DNA of 31,156 nucleotides from Methanoculleus sp. UBA374 (GTDB lineage: Archaea > Halobacteriota > Methanomicrobia > Methanomicrobiales > Methanoculleaceae), in assembly GCA_002508705.1 (NCBI GenBank), contig DAYL01000027.1:2372-33527 (forward strand), written 5' to 3'. Position 1 is the first letter of the stretch. Each line of letters starts with the position of its first letter. Under the pieces are notes generated by a model. The model was not told the origin of the DNA, did no database searches, and saw only the letters and a program-made list of their open reading frames with translations. Positions 1 through 9,286 of this stretch are shown here, in pieces. The position numbers were made by a program, and so were the translations under genes.

Positions 1-939
1 GAGGTGTTTCGGGATCACCTCAGTCAGATAAGCCTTTCGAATGGTGTTCCCCTCTATAATAAACTCTCCAGAATGCTCATAGAGTTTCGTCTGTCTTCCC
101 TTTGAGAAATCGGTGAATAGCAGGTCATGATACTTTGGTTGGATAGGAATAACGAATTTTTTTACCAAAGTTCCATCGTAAAAGCTTGGGTAGTATATCT
201 GTGATATCGTGGCCGGCAAAAGAGCGGATACATCATGTCCGCGGGCGCAGAGGTGTTTCACGTAAATGTCTTCTATTTTGTTTTCACGCTGGAGACCGCC
301 TGCTTTATAGAAACCATATTCTGAAATGAGATCGACGAGGCGATCCTCTTCAGATTGAGTGAAGTGAGTGAGATAGATCTCGGTGATGCTGTTTTTTAGT
401 GCAATGTCTATCGAGACTTTCAAGAGCAATTCACCAATCTTATATCCCACATGTTCAACTTTCATCGTTGCAATTTTCAATCGCTTCTTTTTTGCGAAGG
501 GTGGAATCGATGGAATAGGCTCATCCTCAATCTTATAAATGAGGATAGCCCCTATGCTTCCATCGGTTCGACTATATACGTAACATTCTCTCCCCTCCTG
601 AGCCTTATCTATGAACCATTCATCGAATCCAGGGTAATCTACTCGCAACGAGTCGAAGATTGGATCCCGTGGATTCAGATTGTACATACTATCTTTGACA
701 AGTGCAGGAGGTGTGGGAATGCTCTCTCTCGAGGGGAGGTACCTGTTGAAATCATAGAGTGCTTCAGAAATGAGGAACACGCGCTCTTCAATCCCTACTG
801 TGTGTGCCTTCTTGTGGATTTCCCTATCTTCAGTGATGAAAAATTCAACTGCGTTTCTATATACAGCGTATAGGAGAGCATTATCGACAGCATCATGTGA
901 ATTTTTTGCAGGCCCGAGTTTCTCACAAAATAGTGAGGT
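1..939 (-). pseudogene. PIN-GNAT multidomain protein, 5'-truncated and running off the left edge
   Basis: The minus strand is open from about 1056 down to 1. In order it encodes a PIN-like C-terminal half (NSHDAVDNALLYAVYRNAVE, then FFITEDREIHKKA), a linker, a GNAT acetyltransferase-like domain (KIGELLLKVSIDIALKNSI, then TEIYLTHF and LISEYGFYKAG), and a third domain with FYDGTLVKKFVIPIQPKYHD and YEHSGEFIIEGNTIRKAYL. This order is that of PIN-GNAT proteins with an EVE/ASCH-like tail. The first 80-90 residues usual for the family, with the leading PIN aspartates, are missing. Homology stops near 937, where an IS-end-like sequence begins, and no plausible start codon lies at the breakpoint. The domain order is read from recognised motifs. 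The function (nuclease or toxin-like PIN coupled to an acyltransferase) is inferred. The stop codon lies beyond the left edge. Confidence 0.7.
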
Positions 940-1100
940 TGTCCCAAAACATGCTACCGGGAGGGGGAGACCCAATCGCAGCTTCGCGGTGCTCGTGCAC
1001 CCGGTGGAACGGCGGGTGCACCTCCCCGGATCCCTCCCCAAGTGACGATATGCTTTCTACCTGCGGAAAATAGCAGGAGCACCTCGAGGTGCTCCTCCCA
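937..1100. mobile_element. possible IS-terminus or MITE remnant with hairpins
   Basis: The reading frame of the PIN-GNAT gene is interrupted exactly where GGTTGTCCCAAAAC begins (about 937-950), a sequence resembling IS terminal repeats. To its right are two hairpins: gtgcaccc/gggtgcac arms at 995-1021 and a perfect 22-bp palindrome at 1075-1096. No transposase is visible and the opposite terminus was not found, so this would be a solo end or a non-autonomous remnant. The identification is inference. Confidence 0.3.
1075..1096. repeat. 22-bp perfect palindrome
   Basis: The arms aggagcacctc and gaggtgctcct are exact reverse complements with no spacer. The palindrome lies in the non-coding strip behind the truncated PIN-GNAT gene. 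It could be a transcript-end hairpin or part of a mobile repeat. Confidence 0.5.
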
Positions 1101-1619
1101 ATGGAAAGCCGTTTCACCATCCCTGCCCTGGATATAGTTCAGATTGTAGAAATTTTGAGTGTAAGTGCTCTGATCAGAGTGTACCGAAGGTTCAGAGATC
1201 TTTTTAGGACGACCTCATCGTAAAAACAACTCAATCGGTGCTGATCATGGCAAATGCTCCCTTCGCATCGTTCTCCCCATCTCCCGCCTTTACACCGGAT
1301 CTTCGACTCACTTTCCGCTGGTCCCTGCGTATCTGCCGCCGCATGTACCATTCCACCGCCACGCTCAAAAGAATGAATAAATGTTACGACGTTTTTCCGA
1401 TAATGAACCCGGATTTTCCGTGTTTAGAGGGGCAATCCAGGTGTTCTTCGTTTTACCCGGGACGGTGGAGATCTTGCTGATATATCCCAGGGTATGAGCA
1501 GGGCCGGGGTAAAATCGGGCGGTCGCGCTTTTTTCTAACAACCTTCATCTCTTCCGAAATCCCACTGATGTGTCACAGAGAAAACAAAACCCGGGGACAG
1601 AGGGGTCCGGGAGCACATT
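1101..1619. other. intergenic stretch without a recognisable gene
   Basis: Only short overlapping open frames occur on both strands, none with a recognisable motif or a convincing ribosome-binding site. GC-rich tracts near 1500-1540 and 1590-1610 precede the kinase gene. I see no RNA gene or clear repeat. Confidence 0.5.
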
Positions 1620-2120
1620 ATGCATCACCACAAAAACATCGTCCTCATCGGCATGCCCGGTGCAGGGAAGAGCACCGTGGGAGTCGTCCTTGCAAAATCC
1701 CTCGGGATGCAGTTCATCGATACGGACATCCTGATACAGGAACGGACCGGGAGGATGCTCCAGGAGATCCTTGACGAGGGCGGGTCCGATGCGTTCAAGC
1801 GGATCGAAGAAGAGACGATCCTCTCCTTTCATTCCCCCCGTGCAGTGATCGCGACGGGCGGCAGCGTGGTGTACAGCGGGGATGCGATGGCACACCTCAA
1901 GTCGAGAGGGGTGGTTGTCTACCTGAAGATCTCGTACGAGGAGATGGAGGCGAGACTCAAGAACATCACGACCCGTGGGATCCTCCTCCTTCCGGGCCAG
2001 AGTCTCCGCGGGATGTACGACCAGCGCGTCCCGCTGTACGAGAGGTATGCCGATCTCACCGTCGCGTGTTCGGGTGAAGATTTTGAGTCCGTGGTCGGGA
2101 ACGTGATCGAAGCGTTGTGA
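1620..2120 (+). CDS. shikimate-kinase-like P-loop kinase with altered substrate residues
   Basis: This 166-residue protein has the length and layout of bacterial AroK-type shikimate kinases. It has a Walker A loop GMPGAGKS at residues 11-18, the DTD motif at 34-36, an ATGG motif at 78-81, a lid Arg at 119 and the R-x-P-L-Y motif around Arg136. Two substrate-site features differ from canonical AroK. The F-R-x-x-E motif reads FKRIE, so Lys60 replaces the shikimate-binding Arg, and the usual GGG reads GGS at 80-82. Archaea usually phosphorylate shikimate with an unrelated GHMP kinase, so this may be a paralog acting on another small hydroxylated substrate. It stands alone between a decayed gene and a TA module. 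Phosphotransferase activity is a family inference and the substrate is open. Confidence 0.75.
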   Translation: MHHHKNIVLIGMPGAGKSTVGVVLAKSLGMQFIDTDILIQERTGRMLQEILDEGGSDAFKRIEEETILSFHSPRAVIATGGSVVYSGDAMAHLKSRGVVVYLKISYEEMEARLKNITTRGILLLPGQSLRGMYDQRVPLYERYADLTVACSGEDFESVVGNVIEAL

Positions 2121-2186
2121 TGAGTTCGGATGGGGCGGGCAGGGGGAGATCGATCCCTGTAAGTCGTTGTATCGCCGGGAAATCAA

Positions 2187-2194
2187 CTATAAAT
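2187..2194 (+). promoter_or_regulatory. TATA box for hicB
   Basis: CTATAAAT lies 24 nt before the ATG at 2218, the spacing expected if transcription begins at or next to the start codon (leaderless mRNA). This favours ATG 2218 over the upstream in-frame ATG at 2167. Confidence 0.5.
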
Positions 2195-2217
2195 CCCCTG
2201 AATTGACAGATCAGGGT

Positions 2218-2421
2218 ATGAAACTGCGTGTAGTGCTTGAGCCAAGCGCGGACGGGCGGTATACCGTCTATGTACCGGGCCTTCCCGGCTGTATCAGCGA
2301 AGGCGACACGAAGGAAGAAGCATTGGAAAATATCAGGGAAGCGATCGATCTGTACCTCGAAACCGTTGAGGATGATCTCGTTTTTAACGAAAAAGCCGAG
2401 CAGATTGAGATTGCAGTATGA
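2218..2421 (+). CDS. hicB: HicB-like antitoxin
   Basis: The product of 67 residues has the HicB partial RNase-H fold signature: a beta-strand start KLRVVLEPSADGRYTVYVPG, then LPGCISEGDTKEEALENI and REAIDLYLET. HicB proteins bind and neutralise the HicA mRNA interferase and often repress their own promoter. This one has no C-terminal DNA-binding domain, as in short HicB proteins. An upstream in-frame ATG at 2167 would add 17 residues, but a TATA box lies between the two starts, so ATG 2218 is preferred. The stop overlaps the start of the hicA remnant in an ATGA junction, the normal coupling of the pair. With hicA broken, this is an orphan antitoxin. Confidence 0.8.
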   Translation: MKLRVVLEPSADGRYTVYVPGLPGCISEGDTKEEALENIREAIDLYLETVEDDLVFNEKAEQIEIAV

Positions 2422-2646
2422 ACAAAGTACCCGTCCTGAACGATGACAGAATCGTTGCGGCACTCCAAAGAGACGGATGGGTTGTGGTCCGCCAGCGGGG
2501 CAGGTCATATCCGCCTGTAAAAGCGCCTGCCGGATAAAAGACTGAAACTGACGATGTCCATGCCTAAACCGGTCAAACACTCAACCCTGTCGCGCATTCT
2601 GAAGCAGGCCGATATAACCGTCGAAGAACTAAACAATTTACTGTAA
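2418..2646 (+). pseudogene. hicA: HicA toxin, broken by a frameshift and a nonsense codon
   Basis: Translation from ATG 2418 gives MNKVPVLNDDRIVAALQRDG and then VVRQRG, the HicA double-stranded-RNA-binding-domain start. The frame then changes: the next recognisable residues, HIRL, then KRLPDKRLKLTMSMPKPVKH and LSRILKQADITVEELNNLL, lie in another frame. One extra G near 2499-2501 separates RQRG from the catalytic His segment, and within that second frame a TAA (about 2518) stands where a Gln codon (CAA/CAG) is expected. The toxin therefore cannot be made intact. The homology is clear in both halves. That the changes are decay is inferred from the two independent lesions. Confidence 0.8.
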
Positions 2647-2691
2647 TCATCGTGCTGTTGCCGACTGTTCAGCCCCTGTCCCAAACGTTTC

Positions 2692-4125
2692 ATGTACTGC
2701 AAGCGTCATGACGGTTGCATGAATGTCATGGCAGGAGAAACGGGGAACTTGACACGTGATAGAGAAGAGAGAAAATACGAGCGTAAGCGGAAGAGATGTA
2801 CGTTTACGCACTCAGAGCGGGCACACGAATTTCTGAAGAATCCGACCGTCAAGGCATCTCGATTCGTAGATTCGCTTATAATTAATGTTAAAATAAGATT
2901 CAACCTTGTTGTTGCGACCATTTCGCAAAAAACGAATGGGCTCGTCGAGATTCGAACTCGAGACCTCCGCCGTGTGAAGAAGACGTCATAACTAGCCCCG
3001 TTTCATATTTAGACGCAGGAAATCGGTTAGAAAAATTTTCAAGAACCTCGCGCGGGCAGGGGGCTGTGAATAATGGTGGGTTAACTGAAGCATCAGGTTT
3101 CAAGACTTTTAACGAGTTCTATGAGTCTCAGAGGGACGGGTTTGTAAAATGGTTGGAGAGCCGTGTTACCGCCGGGGACCTCTCGGATAGATCCATGAAG
3201 GACTACCTCTCGGCCGTCGACCGATACCTCGTAAAGGAAGCAGAGGACGACATCACCAAGCCTCTTGATTTCAGGGATATGGGCGGCGACAAACAGACGA
3301 GAGGCATCAAGAACTTCTTTAATTATCTCGAAGATATTGAAATTGAAAATCCGTTAGAGTATCCTCTTGAGAAGTGGAGGAAGAACGTTAAGATCCGGAA
3401 GTCCGGAGTGGTGGAGATTTACCCCTCGAATGAGGAGAGCATCGAGGCTTATAGTTCCTGCCCGCAAGAGTTCAAGACCTTCTTTAAGGCCCTTGTATAT
3501 ACCGGGAACAGGTTCTCACAATTATATGCTGCTCTGCAGAACTTCAATCCCGAGGAGGTAACGATCATCGGAGATGTGGCGCACATCCCCTCTGCTAGCC
3601 TCTCCCACGGGACAAAGAGATCGTATCGTCTCTTCTTCCCGGCTGCCTTCATCCCCGAACTCTCAAGGATCACTCTTCTGTCAGAGGATCTCACGAAGAA
3701 AGGGATCCTGCACGACCGGGTATCGGCAAAGACGATCAGGAAGTGGAGCCTTAACTTCTTCGTCGAGAACGAGGTTTCGGAATCGATAGCCGATTTCGTG
3801 CAGGGTCGCGCCCGGTGACGGTCGGGTCTGCGCATTACCTGAACAAGATCAAGCAGTCTGTAACTGCATATCAGAAAGAGTCGGCTTCTTCCCGATCTCA
3901 CCGACTGCCGGGGAGACGATCCCCCTTCCGGAGGGTCCGGGTAGAAGTAAGGGATGGGAGAACCTGATCGCCGGGAAGAACAAGAAGCCGATGGATGAGA
4001 AAGAGTTAGATCGGCTGCTCCGGGCCAGAATGTCCCATGCTCAGATAATCGAGAAATTACCCGGTGCAAACAAGGCGAAGATAGCAGCATATGTCAAAGA
4101 GCACCCCGAACTGAAGAGAAAGTAA
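2692..4125 (+). pseudogene. SSV-type tyrosine integrase with three or more frameshifts
   Basis: An N-terminal part (2692-2930, with EFLKNPTVKASRFVDSLI) is followed by a tRNA-overlapping segment read in another frame (from 2937: WARRDSNSRPPPCEEDVITS). The core then runs to 3818 with VYTGNRFSQLYAAL (first catalytic Arg), SHGTKRSYRLFF and SAKTIRKWSLNFFVENEV. Losing one C near 3811-3814 creates a stop just before VTVGSAHYLNK, which carries the catalytic Tyr. A further shift near 3874 leads to the C-terminal extension ending in AYVKEHPELKRK at 4125. All three shifts fit single-base deletions, the first at the A6 run near 2926-2931. The core is the archaeal phage-integrase family, which recombines at tRNA genes. 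The N-terminus may belong to a different, earlier element than the core (see findings). Confidence 0.75.
2938..2995 (-). repeat. att site: 3' fragment of tRNA-Val
   Basis: These 58 nt match the 3' part of the intact tRNA-Val at 11708-11765 in the same orientation with about 9 differences. They share an 18-nt identical core (2962-2979 and 11732-11749) spanning the anticodon loop, then another 11 identical nt. The 5' acceptor strand of the tRNA is absent. Six of the differences are in the T stem and preserve pairing. Such a partial tRNA facing an intact one is the hallmark of a tRNA-targeted integration; this would be the left attachment site. Confidence 0.7.
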
Positions 4126-4273
4126 CTCTCCCCTCTTTTCCGGGCAGGATGAATCCCCCTGCCTTCCGGGGATCGGCCACTATACGCAATCCTCGTGGAC
4201 GTTTCCCGGCTGATTTCCGCAGAGATGAGTGAATGCTACCCGGAAATAGTGGCCCCTGCGCCCCCTACCAAAA

Positions 4274-4280
4274 GTATATC
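4274..4280 (+). promoter_or_regulatory. TATA-like box for the antitoxin-like gene
   Basis: GTATATC lies about 20-26 nt before ATG 4300 and ATG 4306. This supports a start at one of these rather than at the far-upstream ATG 4195. Confidence 0.35.
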
Positions 4281-4299
4281 CCTTTGGATGGCAGACACC

Positions 4300-4524
4300 A
4301 TGTGTATGCAGACAATAGAAGTATCCGATACGATTTATCAAGAAATCATCTCGCGTAGAAAGGGGAGGGAATCAATAAGCAAGATCCTTGAGCGTGAGTT
4401 GAAACCCGTCAAAAAATGTGCGGCAGCTGATGAGTTGGAGAGGTTAAGAAGACAGCCGGGATCCGATATATCGGTTGTTGAAAAAAGACTGGCTTCTAAA
4501 AAATTAGCACTTAACAGGATTTAA
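4300..4524 (+). CDS. VapB/RHH-like antitoxin candidate, convergent with a RelE-like toxin
   Basis: The 74-residue product begins MCMQTIEVSDTIYQEIISRR, then KGRESISKILERELKP, a ribbon-helix-helix-like strand-helix-helix pattern seen in archaeal VapB-type antitoxins (COG1753-like), followed by a charged helical tail ending near VEKRLASKKL. Antitoxin tails of this kind usually wrap the toxin. No co-directional toxin follows. Instead a RelE-like gene on the opposite strand overlaps its last 14 bp tail-to-tail. A TATA-like box 20-26 nt upstream supports ATG 4300 (or 4306); an in-frame ATG at 4195 lacks support. The RHH assignment is moderately sure. The pairing with the convergent toxin is inferred from position and from the similar arrangement at 10.7-11.2 kb. 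Confidence 0.55.
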   Translation: MCMQTIEVSDTIYQEIISRRKGRESISKILERELKPVKKCAAADELERLRRQPGSDISVVEKRLASKKLALNRI

Positions 4525-4804
4525 TCCAATTGTGATACTTTTTTTCAGTCATAATCTTTAGAACTGCTGCATACCTGTTCGGCCCGGTCCCTTCAATAAC
4601 ATAAATCACAACGTGGTCATGCGGAACATGCAAGCGCCAGAATCCCCTACAATTTCCTTTCAACTCGTGTTTATTGCAGGAATTTATATTCACTAACAGA
4701 TATTCCCCAAGACATTTTTTGATTTTATCAATAATACTCTCCTCAATGGAGAGGTTCTTTTCAAGATACCTCTCCACGTCTCGTTTTATCTCAATTTTTG
4801 CCAT
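4511..4804 (-). CDS. RelE/ParE-like toxin (paralog of the one at 10876-11190)
   Basis: The 97-residue protein shows the short RelE/ParE-fold pattern: N-terminal helices, KCLGEYLLVNINSCNKHELK, then the strand motif GFWRLHVPHDHVVIYVIEG and a C-terminal strand-helix. The segment CLGE-x-LL-x-x-N-x-SCN...KG...RLHV is shared with the second toxin of this element, so the two are paralogs. RelE-fold toxins cut mRNA at the ribosome or poison gyrase; which applies is unknown. The gene begins 10 nt behind the end of the RHS reading frame, where a polymorphic-toxin immunity gene would usually sit. Its 3' end overlaps the convergent antitoxin-like gene by 14 bp. The Trp-Arg-Leu-His and Tyr strand residues are intact. 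Confidence 0.65.
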   Translation of the reverse strand: MAKIEIKRDVERYLEKNLSIEESIIDKIKKCLGEYLLVNINSCNKHELKGNCRGFWRLHVPHDHVVIYVIEGTGPNRYAAVLKIMTEKKYHNWIKSC

Positions 4805-4814
4805 AGTATCTTCT

Positions 4815-7800
4815 CTAGAATATCTTTACTCCCCTGATTCCATAGAACTCCATCGGTTTTGCGTTCGGGAAAACGCCCTTGTTATCCCACGCTGATGCAC
4901 GATTAGACATAAGCCAGGAAAGCGGGAAGCCCAACCCGCAGTGAAAACGCCGGGAGAGCATTGTTTCAGGATCTGCAAGTTCCGTTGCAGTAATACCATA
5001 TTCATCACAGTTTTTAGGCGAGATGATCATGTGATGTGGGCTTGTTTCTAGGGGTTCAAGTTCCGGGTATGCCGCGTGCTCGATGTACAGGTCCGCAGAG
5101 ACATTCACCACGTCTGGCTTCAACAAGTCGGTGGCCTGCTGCCACCGACCAATACCGGCCGTCGGGGCCCACTCATCCGTATTGTTGAGGTGTGATAATC
5201 CCTAATCCGTCCCGATTAACACCGAAATCGGCCGAGTTTTCCAGATCGAATTCAACCCCGTTGATCTTCAGTTTCCCGGTCCACAACGGCGGATAACTGG
5301 CTGTCTCGGTGGTATTCCCGCCGAAGAACCCCAGTAACGGGTATGCAAATCCCACCGGGTAGGCATAGCAGAGATGATCTGGAGGATTACAGGGGATTCC
5401 GTTAACCGTGGACCCGATGCAATTCGGGTAGAGCATCAAAAAATCCCCGATCCATCCGCATCCTTTCTCTACGTCTCTGGCACAACAGGCCCGACAGACC
5501 ATCCCCGTTCCGTCGCCTCGCCAGGGGAAATATCGCTTAATTTTGTCTGCTATGGGTTCATCCGGTCGACGTACGCGTACCTGTTGAGACTCGGGGGGAC
5601 AGTATCAAACCCGGCGAACGGGTCCTTCGAAATAAACCGTCCGGTTTCCGGATCATAATACCGTGCCCGGAGGTAGAGCAACCCGGTCTCAGCATCCATC
5701 TGTTCCCCGGTGAACAGGAAATTGTTATCCACCTGACCGGTTATCAGATCCGGCTCGCCAAAGGCATCGTACGAATACGTGGTAACGGTGGTTCCGCTAC
5801 CGTCGCTCAGACCGCGTACGCTTCCCAGTCCGTCGTAGTGGTAATAGATCTGTCCTCCGAGAGGATCTGTCGTGGAGATACGCTGCAGGCCATACAGGGA
5901 GCGAGCGGTACCCTGTCCATCCGTTTCGGTGAGAACCTGCGGCAGGCCATTATTGACATCCCATACGTACTGGGTACCCTCCGTGGTAGTACCGCTGGTG
6001 ACGGATTTGCTGAGACGGTTGCCGTCGCCGTCATATGCAAATTCAACTGAGGTACCTCCCGGCAATGATACGCCGGCCAGTCTGCCGGCAGCATCGTACC
6101 CGTACGACGTTGTCCCGTCGGGTCCATTCATGCCAATCCGGTTGCCGTTGTTGTCGTAGATGTAGGTGGTCCCGCCTGCGCTCAGCAACCGGTCGCCGGC
6201 ATCGTAACTGTAGGCAATTGTCGAGCTCGTGTTCCCGGCATTCGTGGCCATACTCAGGCGATTTCCCATGGGATCGTACGTGTAGGTCACCGTGGCACTA
6301 GCGGGGTACGTCACCGTGTGCAGGCGGTTAAGGAGATCGTACCCGTATGTGGTAGTCAGGGAGGAACTGTTCAACCCGGTTTCCGTGACCTGCAGGCGAT
6401 TCCCGACGGCATCCAGCGTATACGCGTACCCGGAGACGACACCATCTCCACCCATAGTGACCAGGTTGATCAACCTGTTAGCGTCATCATACGTGTATCC
6501 CGTCTCTCTCCCGTTGGGATACGTCATGTTCACCAGGTTACTGTTCGCATCGTAACCATAGCGGGTCACGTCGGTCCAGTCGGTCACGCCACTCAGCCGG
6601 TTAACGCTGTCATAGGCGTACGAGACCGTCCCGCCATCATACGTCATCTGGATCCGGTTGCCGACAGGGTCATAGCTGTATCCCACAAGCTGACCGCCGG
6701 AACGGGTAACGCCTGTCAGCCGGTTGAGCCTGTCATATGCGTAACTCGTCGTCCCGGAACCGTCGGTCATCGCCAGCCGATTACCGACAGCGTCATAGGT
6801 ATAACTCACCGTGGTCAGGTCGTGGTACGATATTCCGGTGAGCCGGTTCAACGAATCATACGTGAGACTGGTCGTGTCCCCGTTATTGTCCGTGGAACTG
6901 ATCGTATTGCCGGCTGCATCGTAGCTGTAACTCGCGATATGTCCAAGGGGATCGGTAACGGTGGCCAGGCGGTTCACGGGATCATACACGTACTGCGTGG
7001 TGTGGCCGTTCGCGTCGGTCATGGAAACGAGGTTATCCACCGTGTCATAGGCGTAACTCACCGCCCCGCCCAGGGGATCGGTGACTCCCGTGAGCTGGTT
7101 GAGGGGATCATAGGTGTAATTTGTCGTGCTCCCCATGGCATCGGTAGAGCTGATCCGGTTCCCGACACCGTCATAGCTGTTGGTCGTGCTATGGCCTAAT
7201 GGATCGGTAATACTGAGGAGCCGATCGAGTGCATCGTAACTGAATGAACTGGTCTTGCCCCTGGCATCGGTTGCACCAACCTGGCGGCCGGCAAGATCAT
7301 AGGAGAATGTTGCTGTATTACCAGCGGCATCGGTGATGTCGATCGGATTGCCATAGGTGTCATAGGTATGGGTGGTACCATGCCCGTTGGCATTCTGGGT
7401 ATGTGTCACCTGCCCGTACTGGTCATACGTAAACGTTGTAACATATCCCAGCGCATTGGTGACCTGGACGGGATTGCTGTTTGCGTCGTAGTCGAATGTT
7501 GCCTGGCGTCCCAGTGCATCCGTGCTGCTCAGGAGGTTATTCTTTGAATCGTAGGTCTGGGTGGAGCTGTGACCCGATGCATCGGTAACCTGGATGATGT
7601 TCCCGTTCGCATCATAGGAGCATAGAGTGGTATGGCCGTTCGCATCGGTTGCGCTGATCCTGTTTCCGTTCCCGTCATACGTGTACGAGATGGAATGGCC
7701 CAGTGCATCCGTCTCGTTGATCTCCCAGAAGCGGTCGTTATGGGTGTACTGGGTACTCCTGCCTAACGGGTCGGTTTCGGTCGTTATCCGGTTGTTTGTA

Positions 7801-9286
7801 TCGTAACTGAAATTGGTTACCGCGCCAAGGGCATTGCTCTGGCTGATAACGCGCCCGTCTCCATCATACGTATTGGTCACGGACTGGATTCCCCTGGAAT
7901 TTGTTATTGAGGTCAGCCAGTGGTTCTCATCGTACGTATAGTCGAATTCTCCGCCAATAGGATCGGTGTATTGAACCAGGTTACCTTCTGCATCATAGGT
8001 ATAGCTCAGGATCCTGCCTGTGGGGTCGGTGACTGAAACGATTCGTCCTGCTGCATCATAGGCGAAGGTCAGTTCCCTCCCGGAGGGATCCGTCGCCTGA
8101 GTAAGATTATTGCCGGTATAGGTCAGGTTTATTGTATTGCCGTTGGTATCCGCGATAGTAATCAGTTGACCTGTCGGGGTAAAGAGATACGTTATGTGAT
8201 CTTTCCTTTCAAGCATGTAGGAACCATCTGCATTCCTGGTCAATATATCGAAGATTCCCGGGGGTGGAAAATAGGTGCCGTTGGAACGAACACTATATCG
8301 ATCCGTGCGACCGTCTTCCCTGATCACCAGTACATCTTCACTGCCGTTGATTCCTGCCAGTCTCACGTTGTAATTAAATGTCCAGCCGGAACCGAAAGAC
8401 CCGTTCATGGGATTAAGAGAATTGTAAGACGGGTAATTGCCAGGGGCAGTCCGCGCCCCGGAATAAAGAGATCCTGATACTGGTAAACGTAATTCCCGGT
8501 TGCGAGATTTACTGGGTCAAAGGAAAAAGGGACATATGGGTTGGATCCTGGAGTGCCTAAAGTGCTCATAAGATGCAGGGAATAGGTGAGATTCCCTAAT
8601 ATTGGTAATATTGGCAATATTGGCCCAGGAGTAGGAGTCGGCTGCACCGGATCCCGCATCTTATCAAGCCAAGCCCACCAAGTAGCATTACCAATAATAA
8701 AATCTCGATGCATACTTTCGACAGGCACAGGGAGCCCCCAATAATCATCGTAGAATACCGTCTGATAGAAACGATAAATCCCAGGAGGATCGTCGCCATG
8801 GATATAATCTCCCCAGCCATAATACGAACCGCCCCCAACGGAATTCGATACGATGGTATCACCCCAAGAATCATGATCATTAGAATCAACAACTCCTCCA
8901 GGACCATACGACAGGAAAAAATCCAGCCAGGCCAGAGCCTCGACGGAATGAGCAGCAAGAGTCCCAGGATCTACCCCATAAAAATCAACCAACATAGACG
9001 TGAACGCATCGTACGGATATGACCCAGAGGCAGACGTGTTGGACCACAAAACCCAAGAACGATAAACAGACTGCTGATCCAAAGCCGGATACCCCCCCTC
9101 GTCATACGTCGGAAATGCTGGACTCCAGACAGGTTCCCCATCAATAGAACAATTGGTCTCAATAGCAACAGAACCGAGAGGAGGAACAACATACGCCCGG
9201 AAATGCCACGAAACATCCGCAGTAGCCGGAACCACCAACAAACATGAGATCAGTAATATAATAACAACCGAATATCGAACATTCAT
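4815..9286 (-). pseudogene. secreted RHS/YD-repeat protein, broken by three frameshifts
   Basis: Read from ATG 9286, the product has a signal peptide (hydrophobic stretch VVIILLISCLLVVPATA), a unique N-terminal region, a Pro/Thr linker (PVQPTPTPGP) and a DUF6531-like entry motif (DPVNLATGNYVY, then FIPGRGLPLAITR). The frame shifts near 8430 and continues (SYNSLNPMNGSFGSGW) into more than 30 YD repeats of about 20 residues. The RHS core end has FTGEQMDAETGLLYLRARYY and NRYAYV. A second shift near 5550 leads to a Cys-rich tail (5173-5502) and a third near 5180-5210 to the last segment ending at 4815. The first two fit single-base deletions and the third an insertion. RHS proteins form shells that encase a C-terminal toxin or act as surface adhesins. 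The tail here matches no toxin I know. The 5173 to 4815 continuation is less certain than the rest. Confidence 0.75.

Noticed and set aside
451..873. 140-codon plus-strand frame
   Set aside because: It is codon-aligned antisense to the recognisable PIN-GNAT coding sequence.
1238..1480. 80-codon plus-strand frame
   Set aside because: Composition is not protein-like and it overlaps another open frame on the minus strand.
3449..4090. 213-codon minus-strand frame
   Set aside because: Antisense to the integrase core and tail, which carry recognisable motifs.
4815..5126. Treating this frame as an independent gene starting at TTG
   Set aside because: The frame is open further upstream (NNTDEWAPTAGIGRWQQATD) and joins the RHS tail after a single-base shift, so a continuation is more likely, though not certain.
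6318..7199. 293-codon plus-strand frame with periodic residues inside the RHS gene
   Set aside because: Its periodicity mirrors the YD repeats on the minus strand.
5600..8200. Regular DNA repeats of about 60 bp, considered as a CRISPR array or satellite
   Set aside because: The units are divergent, have no constant spacer structure and encode YD repeats.
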